The notes under the pieces were generated by a model. That model saw nothing but the letters and a program-made list of their open reading frames with translations, ran no database searches and was not told the DNA's origin. DNA of 5,478 nucleotides. Source: Gammaproteobacteria bacterium (GTDB lineage Bacteria; Pseudomonadota; Gammaproteobacteria; Steroidobacterales; Woeseiaceae). Shown one piece after another: positions 1-5,478 of this stretch. The DNA is taken from NCBI GenBank assembly GCA_030641695.1, contig DAOWGY010000031.1:1-5478 (forward strand), written 5' to 3'. The position numbers and the translations under genes are program-made. The first letter of the stretch is position 1, and each line of letters begins with the position of its first letter.

Positions 1-327
1 CACGATGATGACCTCGCAATGGCGCAGTTCATGGAAGACCGCGCAATGGAGTTGGCGGATGCCGCCGGCGCCGTCAAGGCCTGGCGGGGAGGCGTCGAAC
101 CGACCACCTGGAGCGCGCACCTGCTCGGCACCTGCCGCATGGGTGATGATCCAGCGATGTCCGTTGTCGATCGCGATCATCGCAGCCATGACGTACCGAA
201 CCTGTTTATCTGCGACGGCTCGAGTTTCGTGACGTCGGGGCGCGGGCAACCCACGATGACCATCATGGCGCTCGCGTTTCGCGCGGCGGACAAAATCATG
301 GCGGCGGCCGCCGCCGGCGACATCTGA
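1..327 (+). CDS. GMC-family FAD oxidoreductase, C-terminal fragment (5' end outside window)
   Basis: The frame is open from the first base, so the gene enters from the left and only the last 108 codons are present. The residues match the C-terminal substrate and FAD-binding part of GMC oxidoreductases (glucose, choline and gluconate dehydrogenase superfamily). Seen here are the HLLGTCRMG motif (fragment residues 40-48), a VVD strand, and the FAD-contacting block NLFICDGSSF followed by GRGQPTMTI and an AADKI helix (residues 67-99). Family members oxidise alcohols or sugars using bound FAD. The position usually held by Asn or His before Pro-Thr (N-P-T) is Gln83 here; I believe some subfamilies carry Gln, so this need not mean inactivity. 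The gene ends in tandem in-frame stops (TGA TAA, 325-330), and a RidA-family gene follows 16 bp later, probably co-transcribed. Substrate and localisation cannot be judged from this fragment. Confidence 0.9.
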   Translation, partial: HDDDLAMAQFMEDRAMELADAAGAVKAWRGGVEPTTWSAHLLGTCRMGDDPAMSVVDRDHRSHDVPNLFICDGSSFVTSGRGQPTMTIMALAFRAADKIMAAAAAGDI

Positions 328-331
328 TAAC

Positions 332-336
332 GGAGG
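332..336 (+). promoter_or_regulatory. Ribosome binding site of the RidA-family gene
   Basis: GGAGG lies 7 nt before the ATG at 344, which is strong and well spaced. It supports translation from this ATG and so supports the hydrophobic leader being part of the protein. Confidence 0.8.
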
Positions 337-343
337 AACAACG

Positions 344-808
344 ATGAACAGACTGCCACTACTGCTCGCCGCACTCGCTGTTTGCGGCTGTGAGGTCACC
401 ATCAACCATGATGCGGACGTCGAGTATCTGCAGGCTCCCGGTACCGAGGACCTGAACCTGCCATTCTCATCCGCTGTACGCGTCGGTGATACGCTCTATC
501 TGTCGGGCAGCATCGGCGTCATCCCGGGCACGCTTGACCTTGCCGAAGGGGGAATCCAGGGCGAGACCCGGCAAACACTGGAGAACATCCGGAGCGTGGT
601 CGAGACCTTCGGGTCATCGATGGACAGGGTCGTCAAATGCACTGTATTCCTGGCCGACATAGCGGAATGGGGTGCGATGAACGAGGTTTACCGTACGTTT
701 TTCGAGAATCCGCCCGCGCGCAGTGCGCTCGGCGCCAGTGGGCTTGCGCTGGGTGCAAGAGTCGAGATCGAGTGCATCGCAGTATTGAGCGACGACGAAG
801 AGACCTAG
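344..808 (+). CDS. RidA/YjgF/UK114-family protein with a predicted lipoprotein signal
   Basis: This 154-residue protein has a short leader, MNR then LPLLLAALAV then C-G-C. V13-C14-G15-C16 fits a lipobox with lipidation at Cys16, and Glu17 at +2 would allow outer-membrane sorting. The RidA fold spans about residues 27-150. It aligns without gaps to the end of E. coli RidA: Arg126 in PARSALG matches Arg105, which binds the substrate carboxylate, and Glu141 in VEIECIAV matches Glu120. Cytosolic RidA hydrolyses reactive enamines and imines such as 2-aminoacrylate, so the kept residues allow imine deaminase activity, but the envelope location is atypical (usual length about 128 residues, no leader). 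No alternative start lies between the leader and the domain. Proximity to a flavin oxidoreductase suggests handling of an oxidation product, which is inference. Its TAG overlaps the opposite gene's stop in a shared CTAG. Confidence 0.88.
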   Translation: MNRLPLLLAALAVCGCEVTINHDADVEYLQAPGTEDLNLPFSSAVRVGDTLYLSGSIGVIPGTLDLAEGGIQGETRQTLENIRSVVETFGSSMDRVVKCTVFLADIAEWGAMNEVYRTFFENPPARSALGASGLALGARVEIECIAVLSDDEET

Positions 809-2622
809 TCAGCCACCAGTTCATCGCGCCGTGCCGCCAGCGCGCTTTGCCGGCGCTTGTCGAGCACGTTACCGAACTCGCTTTCCAGTACCCCGTCGTT
901 GAGGGCCGACAGCGCGTTCTTCCACCCCACCCCGATCGCGAGTTCGATACTCTCGAGATGCCGTGGCCGGCCCTTATTCACGCCGAAAGCACGGTCATGG
1001 CCTGTCAGTATCAACTGCCAGTCGGCGGTGCTGTAGGTCATGCGCTCGAGCGTCCGGCCTTCATTGAAGATCAGGGAATCGAATACGTACATTGCCGACC
1101 ACTGCTCGGGTAGCGGGCAATTTGCCGAGCCGCCACGACCATCCTCCGAGCGTTGCTGCTCGTTCATGAGTTTCGGCGGCAGGAATTGCAGCGTGCCCTC
1201 ACGGCGGCCGAGCTTGCGCATGACCGTCACGGGCACCATATCGAGTTCAAGCAAGCGGTCCAGCCGGTACGCCGCGAGTTCGGGGTACACTTCCTTGCCG
1301 CCACGCTTCGTGAACACGGCGTCGATGTTGCGGCTGCCGTCGCTGACAGTAACGATCGTGCGCCCCGCCGCGTCTTTGCGTTCATTGGAGAATTCACCCG
1401 AAGCCAGCAGTGCCTCGGTCGCCTGTGCCGACAGGAAGCCACCCGGCCGATTTCCGACCTGGCGCGGATGCGGCTTCGGCGTCAGTGCCTCGGCACTGCT
1501 TTGGTTGACGACGGAGAGCCGCTCACCTTCGATGATCAGCGCGTTACCGCTACCTCCATAGCGCGCATTGAGCATGCCGGTATCAATCTCGATGATATCG
1601 CCGCCGAATCGTTCGAGGACCCGACGTCCCGGCGTCGGCGTGTGGCCGATAACCACCCTGTCCGCGCCAATCGCCGCGAGCGCCGCCTGCAGGCGACCTT
1701 CCTCCACGACGCGACTGCAAGCGACATTGCCGCGGTACCAGAGAGGTCCGTTGGCGGCGTGCAGGTCGGAACCATTCAGCTTCCTGACGGCAGTGACAGA
1801 TTCAAGCAAAGACGCGTCGGCGTTCACCGCTGGCATGAAATTGTTGAGGATCCTGGTGTGCGCGTAGAAGCTGTCCATCGGCAACAGGGCCTCGGCGGCG
1901 TGCAAGACTTGCAGCTTTTGCACGTACTCGACCATTTCGCCGTGCAATTTGCGATTGACGCCATCGAGTCCGATGGCCGCAATCATTGGCGACAGACCGC
2001 CGTGAACAAACGCGGTGCCGTTGATTACGACGACGATCGGTTTCGTGAGCAGCCAGGAACCGTACTCGCCATCGGCCCCGAATGCCTGGCGGTGCCCGAA
2101 GAATCCCGGCGGAAATCGTTCGTTGAATTCGCCGCGCAGCTCGTCACTGACTTCGCCCATCTCGGACTTGCGCCCCGCAAAGGCACTCAACCAGCGTTCG
2201 CGTTCCTCGGCCGTCTCCTCCTCTGCGAAAGCCGCGAACTCCTCTTTGGAGACGTAGCGCAGGTCGCCGACGAGGTTCATTGCCTCGTGGTTGCCGATAA
2301 GGACGTGAACCCTGCCGCCCGCCGCTTCGGCCTGGCCCTCGAGCTGCATCAACAGGTCCATCGCATCGCGCGAATCGGCACCACGGTCCAGAATGTCGCC
2401 GACAATCACAAGGTGCGTGTCACCGCCCGACCACGAGCGCTCGGCATCGACCACGCCCGCATTCTGCAGGGTGGCCACCATGGGCTCATAAGCGCCGTGA
2501 ATATCCGCGATTGCGACAATGCGCGCGACGCCGTCGAACTGCCACGGGCTCGCGGCCACAGGCAGCGACAAGGCGGCAATTATGACGAAAGTCAGGTGGC
2601 GGAATATTTGTGAAAACATCAT
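805..2622 (-). CDS. Exported Shelph-type metallophosphatase fused to a FAM20/HipA-like (pseudo)kinase domain
   Basis: The protein has 605 residues from the chosen ATG at 2622. An upstream ATG (2730) gives 36 more residues, but a promoter lies inside that extension and the signal peptide starts here. The signal peptide is residues 1-24 (hydrophobic FVIIAALSLPVAA, cut before SPW). Domain 1 (about 30-375) is a calcineurin-like PPP phosphatase with metal ligands ADIHG (D40, H42), GDILDRG (D76), GNHE (N111, H112), HGGLSP (H207) and GHTP (H327). GNHEAMNLVGDLRYVS and PLWYRG are typical of bacterial Shewanella-like phosphatases. All six ligands are present, so it should be active, probably in the periplasm. 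Domain 2 (about 409-605) resembles FAM20/HipA-like kinases: AVFTK (K439), YPELAAYRLDRLL (E448), VFDSLIFNEGR, ILTGHDRAFG. The two expected catalytic aspartates are Gly522 and Gly541, so it is likely a pseudokinase or substrate-sensing module. Phosphatase call is firm; the second domain is moderately sure. Confidence 0.87.
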   Translation of the reverse strand: MMFSQIFRHLTFVIIAALSLPVAASPWQFDGVARIVAIADIHGAYEPMVATLQNAGVVDAERSWSGGDTHLVIVGDILDRGADSRDAMDLLMQLEGQAEAAGGRVHVLIGNHEAMNLVGDLRYVSKEEFAAFAEEETAEERERWLSAFAGRKSEMGEVSDELRGEFNERFPPGFFGHRQAFGADGEYGSWLLTKPIVVVINGTAFVHGGLSPMIAAIGLDGVNRKLHGEMVEYVQKLQVLHAAEALLPMDSFYAHTRILNNFMPAVNADASLLESVTAVRKLNGSDLHAANGPLWYRGNVACSRVVEEGRLQAALAAIGADRVVIGHTPTPGRRVLERFGGDIIEIDTGMLNARYGGSGNALIIEGERLSVVNQSSAEALTPKPHPRQVGNRPGGFLSAQATEALLASGEFSNERKDAAGRTIVTVSDGSRNIDAVFTKRGGKEVYPELAAYRLDRLLELDMVPVTVMRKLGRREGTLQFLPPKLMNEQQRSEDGRGGSANCPLPEQWSAMYVFDSLIFNEGRTLERMTYSTADWQLILTGHDRAFGVNKGRPRHLESIELAIGVGWKNALSALNDGVLESEFGNVLDKRRQSALAARRDELVAD

Positions 2623-2634
2623 CGGGACCGAATT

Positions 2635-2640
2635 TCTCCT
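2635..2640 (-). promoter_or_regulatory. Ribosome binding site candidate for the phosphatase/pseudokinase gene
   Basis: AGGAGA on the minus strand precedes the ATGATG pair at 2622/2619. The gap to the first ATG is about 12 nt, longer than ideal, but no other purine-rich site or start codon competes. It favours this start over the upstream ATG at 2730. Confidence 0.5.
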
Positions 2641-2646
2641 GCAGCC

Positions 2647-2675
2647 AGTGTAGAGGCAACAAGGCGTTGCGGCAA
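2647..2675 (-). promoter_or_regulatory. Sigma70-like promoter for the phosphatase/pseudokinase gene
   Basis: Read on the minus strand, TTGCCG (2675-2670) and TACACT (2652-2647) are separated by exactly 17 bp. Four of six bases match consensus at each box. Transcription would begin near 2640, giving a leader of under 20 nt that contains the ribosome site. This places the start of transcription downstream of the upstream ATG at 2730 and argues against that start. Confidence 0.5.
2656..2670. repeat. Perfect inverted repeat in the promoter spacer (possible operator)
   Basis: GCAAC (2656-2660) and GTTGC (2666-2670) are exact inverted copies separated by 5 bp. They sit between the -35 and -10 boxes of the minus-strand promoter, a typical repressor position. 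Five-base arms can arise by chance, so the regulatory role is unproven. Confidence 0.3.
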
Positions 2676-2680
2676 TTTGC

Positions 2681-2707
2681 AGGAACGGCACTCGCTGAGT
2701 GCGTCCT
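2681..2707. repeat. Imperfect inverted repeat in the divergent promoter region
   Basis: GCACTC (2688-2693) pairs with GAGTGC (2697-2702) around a 3-base loop. Pairing extends outwards to AGG/CCT at the edges with two unpaired bases on the left arm (2684 and 2687). It covers the candidate -35 of the rightward gene and lies just upstream of the leftward promoter, so a protein bound here could act on both. Confidence 0.35.
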
Positions 2708-2723
2708 GCATGCGTGCTAGACT
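2695..2723 (+). promoter_or_regulatory. Extended -10 promoter candidate for the CotH-like gene
   Basis: TAGACT at 2718-2723 is preceded by TGC, giving the extended -10 form TGnTAnACT-like. The -35 region 17 bp upstream (CTGAGT, 2695-2700) is weak, as is common with extended -10 promoters. Transcription would start near 2730, about 30 nt before the ATG. Confidence 0.4.
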
Positions 2724-2759
2724 TTTCCATGCTCAGATTAAGCGGACCCGGATGAATAG

Positions 2760-3812
2760 ATGATGAATTTCCGCATCCTGCTCACGATTATCGTGACACT
2801 GCTGTTGCCGGCTGGCGCCCACACACTGGAAGTGGGCGACGCGGATCCACTGTTTCAGGACGACGCAGTCCTCGAGTTGACCATCACGGCGCCGTTCCCG
2901 GCGCTCCTGAAACGGCGCCCGAACGAGGAGTATTTGCCGGGCTCCCTGTCCTATACCGAGGCGGACGGCAGCATCGTGAACATGGACATCGGTATTCGCA
3001 CTCGTGGCAATTTCCGGCGTCAAAAGCGTGTCTGCCCGTTCCCGCCGTTGCGCCTCAACATCGACAAATCGCAAACCAAAGGCACGGTGTTTCAAAAGCA
3101 AAACAAGCTGAAGCTCGTCGCTCACTGCCGGGATCGTTCGGAACGCTATGAGCAAGGCGTAATCCGGGAGTATCTGGCGTACCGGATTCTCAATACGCTG
3201 ACGGACATCAGCTACCGCACGCGCTTATTGCGGGTGACGTATATCGATAGTGAAAACAAACACGACGATCGAGTGCAATACGGTTTCTTCATCGAACACA
3301 AGAAACGCCTGTCGAAGCGCCTCGGTCTTGCCGAGATCGTAGCCGACAAAATAAAGACCGATCAGCTCGCGGGCGCATACTCGGACCTGACATCACTGTT
3401 TCAATACATGATCGGGAACACGGACTTTTCGCCGATCGCTGGCGCCAAGGGTGAAAACTGCTGCCACAACTCGACGCTATTCGGCAATGAGGGTAAACCG
3501 GTCTACGCGATCCCTTATGACTTCGACATGGCGGGGCTCGTCAATGCGCCATACGCAGAACCCAATCCGCGATTCGATATAAATCGTGTAACCCAGCGAC
3601 TCTATCGCGGGCGCTGCGCGCACATTGGTAATCTGGACGAGACGTTGCAATCTTTTCGCGAAAATCGCAGCACGATCTACGCGATCATCCAGGCACAACA
3701 GGAGCTGACACCCAAAACACTCAAGTCGATTACGAGATTCATGGACGACTTCTACGACGTGATTGACAATCCGAAGCAACTCGAGCGGCGAATCGTAAAG
3801 AAGTGTATTTGA
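2760..3812 (+). CDS. Exported CotH-like atypical protein kinase
   Basis: The 350-residue protein begins with a signal peptide (FRILLTIIVTLLLPAGA, predicted cut after Ala20). The rest resembles the CotH/FAM20 group of secreted kinase-fold proteins: IRTRGNFR (R80-R86), KLKLVAHC (K118, candidate ATP lysine), REYLAYRIL (E137, candidate helix-C glutamate), MIGNTDFS (D222, candidate catalytic aspartate), CCHNSTL (N237) and IPYDFDMAGLVNAPYA (D254 and D256, metal-binding DFG-like position). CotH kinases phosphorylate secreted or coat proteins. Here the target and the donor nucleotide are unknown, and the periplasm is not known to hold ATP, which is a puzzle. There are six cysteines (92, 123, 234, 235, 286, 349), compatible with disulfides after export. 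The helical end FYDVIDN...KKC looks intact. The start has two ATGs in tandem and a weak ribosome site. The gene is divergent from the phosphatase/pseudokinase gene. Export is fairly sure; the family is probable, and kinase activity is inferred. Confidence 0.8.
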   Translation: MMNFRILLTIIVTLLLPAGAHTLEVGDADPLFQDDAVLELTITAPFPALLKRRPNEEYLPGSLSYTEADGSIVNMDIGIRTRGNFRRQKRVCPFPPLRLNIDKSQTKGTVFQKQNKLKLVAHCRDRSERYEQGVIREYLAYRILNTLTDISYRTRLLRVTYIDSENKHDDRVQYGFFIEHKKRLSKRLGLAEIVADKIKTDQLAGAYSDLTSLFQYMIGNTDFSPIAGAKGENCCHNSTLFGNEGKPVYAIPYDFDMAGLVNAPYAEPNPRFDINRVTQRLYRGRCAHIGNLDETLQSFRENRSTIYAIIQAQQELTPKTLKSITRFMDDFYDVIDNPKQLERRIVKKCI

Positions 3813-3813
3813 C

Positions 3814-4788
3814 CTAGGTTGCCACGTCCGTGGCTCCAATCCAATCAACAATGATTTTTGCGACGCGTGGATGAATGAAGTAACCCAACGAACAGTGCGG
3901 ATTCGATTTACCGTAGCGCATCGTATGGTTGTAGACGAGGTGATCGTTGATCGAGCTGATCACGTGCTCACGCATCATGGCCTTGAAGTCGTCGGCGACA
4001 GTCTTATCATGGCAAAGGTAGTCATCTTCTGCAGACACGTTTTCCCAGGTGATGATGTTCGTCGGGAAGCGCCTGACCGACTTGCGCTTGGCACCGAGCA
4101 GTCGTTTGCGAATCCTGTTGTCACCCAGGGGTGACCCCAGCGTAACCCAGAGGTCCACTTTCGCCCCCGCGACCGCTTCCCCGTACTGCTCGTCGTGAGA
4201 TAGCTGCCATAGAACATCGTAAGCGACGACACAGCCCGTGCCATGGGTCATGAGGACAACCTGATCCCCCCGTTGCAGCATTGCGCACAACTTGCTGCGA
4301 AGCCGTTCGCGCACTTGTTCGGTGAATGGCCTGTGGCCGCGCAGATAAACAGCGAAATCCCTGGCCACCATCGACACCAGCAACAGGGTGAGCCCGAACA
4401 GGCCGAACAGCGGTGAAGCGACATCCGCAATGGCTTCCGGTATGGCGGACTTGCCGCGCAGAGAGTCATACTGCCGCAAACCGAATCTCTTGCGCTGCGG
4501 GATCTTTCGCAACTGCTCGAGCGCGTTACGACGATCACCGACATCGAGTTGTTCATCGTAATGCCGGCCGCGGCGGCGCAGCAGCGCGTTGCCCAGGTCG
4601 CCATAGTAGGCTAGCTCGACGCCGATCTTGTCGAACGCCTCGACGCTGTCCGGAAAATCGCGTTCGATGCCCGCGCGCAGCGCGCTATACACCTCATTCA
4701 TGAATACATCGGCGGGCGGTTTGAAGTCACTGCCGTGCACGAACAGGATGCTGCGCCGGACGTCGCTGTGGTTGTTGGTATCAGCCAT
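3814..4788 (-). CDS. Alpha/beta-hydrolase-like protein lacking the nucleophile serine
   Basis: The protein has 324 residues and no signal peptide. ILFVHGSDF (residues 14-22) fits the oxyanion-hole strand of alpha/beta hydrolases. VVLMTHGTGCVVAYDVLW (177-194) fits the nucleophile elbow, whose usual form is H-S-x-G; here it is H182-G183-T184-G185, so the expected serine is glycine (codon GGC, one transition from AGC). LWVTLGSPLG (213-222) is the next conserved strand. Asp255 or Asp256 and His283 (in NDHLVYNH) are candidates for the acid and base. A hydrophobic stretch at about 126-148 could be a membrane-associating helix or lid. Without the serine, normal esterase or lipase chemistry is not expected, so a binding role or a sequencing error are the options. 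It lies 24 bp after a DUF4956-type gene and is probably co-transcribed. No good ribosome site precedes the ATG, so translation may be coupled. The substrate is unknown. Confidence 0.72.
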   Translation of the reverse strand: MADTNNHSDVRRSILFVHGSDFKPPADVFMNEVYSALRAGIERDFPDSVEAFDKIGVELAYYGDLGNALLRRRGRHYDEQLDVGDRRNALEQLRKIPQRKRFGLRQYDSLRGKSAIPEAIADVASPLFGLFGLTLLLVSMVARDFAVYLRGHRPFTEQVRERLRSKLCAMLQRGDQVVLMTHGTGCVVAYDVLWQLSHDEQYGEAVAGAKVDLWVTLGSPLGDNRIRKRLLGAKRKSVRRFPTNIITWENVSAEDDYLCHDKTVADDFKAMMREHVISSINDHLVYNHTMRYGKSNPHCSLGYFIHPRVAKIIVDWIGATDVAT

Positions 4789-4812
4789 CAGGTAACAGGA
4801 TCAGCGTCTCTT

Positions 4813-5460
4813 CTAGTACTCGTCGTCTTCCACGTTACGTCGTGTCAGCATTTTGAGGAACGACCCCGACAGCGTCTTGCCATATTCGAGCTTCCATATG
4901 GCCAGCGTCGCCATGACGAACGTGAATGAGATTACGATCGAAATCGCCGCCGCACCGATGCCGGAACCCAAGCCGATGCCAATTGCAACGAATATATACA
5001 TTGCATCGGACGGCAGCGCCAGCGAGAAGCGGAAACGTACTGCCGCAACAACACCCGCAAGGCTGAACGCGAGAGCAATACTGTTTGCGACGATCATCGC
5101 GATTCCGGTGACTACGATGGGCAGAATGACGATCGTTTGCAGAAACGACTGGTCGAGCTTGCGGGCCCGGCTCGTGATGAAATAGGCCCACGATACCGGC
5201 ACGATCGCGATCATCGCACCAAAGATGGAAAACAGCAGCTTGAGCGGGCCGCTCGGCGCAAGTATCGTGCGCTCGACTCGCGAGTACACGGGCTCGAAGG
5301 AATCGAAGTTCGACTCAGCGAGTTCACTGATGCCGCCAATTGGAAGATATTCCGCAATGGCCGGGAACCGGATTAGCAGGAGCCACGTCATTCCGATCCA
5401 GAATGCGTAGTACATCACGATTATGGATATCGGTATCAGCAGACCCGCAGATCTTCTCAT
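4813..5460 (-). CDS. DUF4956-type integral membrane protein
   Basis: The protein has 215 residues with about four or five hydrophobic segments: residues 6-30, 73-96, 106-141 (long, perhaps two helices) and 152-188. Between the first two is a roughly 40-residue polar loop. The block ANSIALAFSLAGVVAAVRFRFSL (125-147) followed by D152 and YIFVAIGIGLGSG is what I recognise from DUF4956 proteins, where a conserved V-R-F-R segment precedes a Gly-rich helix. The biochemical function is unknown. From memory, the family often lies next to VTC-type polyphosphate polymerase genes and CotH genes. The start is supported by GGAGG 5 nt upstream. The C-terminus (RRNVEDDEY) is acidic and likely cytoplasmic. 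It is the first visible gene of a minus-strand pair with the hydrolase-like gene; any upstream partner lies outside the window. Confidence 0.7.
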   Translation of the reverse strand: MRRSAGLLIPISIIVMYYAFWIGMTWLLLIRFPAIAEYLPIGGISELAESNFDSFEPVYSRVERTILAPSGPLKLLFSIFGAMIAIVPVSWAYFITSRARKLDQSFLQTIVILPIVVTGIAMIVANSIALAFSLAGVVAAVRFRFSLALPSDAMYIFVAIGIGLGSGIGAAAISIVISFTFVMATLAIWKLEYGKTLSGSFLKMLTRRNVEDDEY

Positions 5461-5465
5461 TGCTC

Positions 5466-5470
5466 CCTCC
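5466..5470 (-). promoter_or_regulatory. Ribosome binding site of the DUF4956-type gene
   Basis: GGAGG on the minus strand lies 5 nt before the ATG at 5460, within a purine-rich run (5463-5470). It fixes the start codon. The promoter is not visible because the window ends here. Confidence 0.65.
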
Positions 5471-5478
5471 GCCTCCCC

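Noticed and set aside
637..1113. A 158-codon plus-strand frame spanning the RidA/phosphatase junction
   Set aside because: It overlaps two well-supported genes in other frames and its translation has no family likeness.
1153..2613. A 486-codon open frame on the plus strand, opposite the phosphatase gene
   Set aside because: It lies entirely inside a gene with clear family motifs on the other strand. Its translation is Arg- and His-rich with no recognisable domain, and no ribosome site precedes it. It is a codon-bias shadow.
2623..2730. N-terminal extension of the phosphatase gene from the ATG at 2730
   Set aside because: The signal peptide, ribosome site and promoter position all favour the start at 2622.
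2733..3155. A 140-codon minus-strand frame opposite the CotH-like gene
   Set aside because: It is antisense to an exported protein with clear motifs, lacks a ribosome site, and its translation looks like a shadow.
3821..3834. Hairpin GCCACG-TC-CGTGGC just after the CotH-like stop, as a terminator
   Set aside because: The 2-base loop is too tight for full pairing, no T-run follows on either strand, and it lies in the coding sequence of the opposite gene.
1..5478. tRNA or rRNA genes, CRISPR arrays, IS elements or attachment sites
   Set aside because: I saw no repeat-spacer pattern, no terminal inverted repeats flanking a transposase, and no RNA-gene-like segment; nearly all bases are accounted for by protein genes.

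Overview
The window looks like chromosomal DNA of a moderately GC-rich Gram-negative bacterium. I lean towards a gammaproteobacterium (marine or soil type), from protein style, sigma70-like promoter boxes, an apparent lipoprotein signal and Sec signal peptides. No RNA gene, IS element or CRISPR array was seen. The taxonomic guess is weak because no marker gene is present.

Layout: (1) 1-808, plus strand: the last 108 codons of a GMC-family flavin oxidoreductase, then a RidA/YjgF-family protein with a lipoprotein-type leader. They are 16 bp apart and likely one operon. (2) 805-2622, minus strand: an exported two-domain protein, a Shewanella-like (Shelph) PPP-type metallophosphatase fused to a C-terminal FAM20/HipA-like kinase fold whose two catalytic aspartates both appear to be glycine. 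(3) 2623-2759: a short divergent promoter region with two inverted repeats. (4) 2760-3812, plus strand: an exported CotH-like atypical kinase that keeps its catalytic-looking residues. (5) 3814-5460, minus strand: a probable two-gene operon, a DUF4956-type membrane protein followed by an alpha/beta-hydrolase-like protein whose expected nucleophile serine is glycine.

The most interesting part is the centre. An exported phosphatase fused to a probable pseudokinase is transcribed divergently from an exported kinase-fold protein with intact active-site motifs, and a DUF4956 membrane protein lies next door. From memory, DUF4956, VTC-type polyphosphate polymerase and CotH genes tend to cluster, so a VTC gene may lie just beyond the right edge. 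A working hypothesis is an envelope phospho-transfer and phosphatase module; this is inference only. Two of the six genes look like pseudoenzymes by catalytic residue.

Coding is very dense. Both convergent junctions have essentially no intergenic space, and no classical rho-independent terminator was found in the window.
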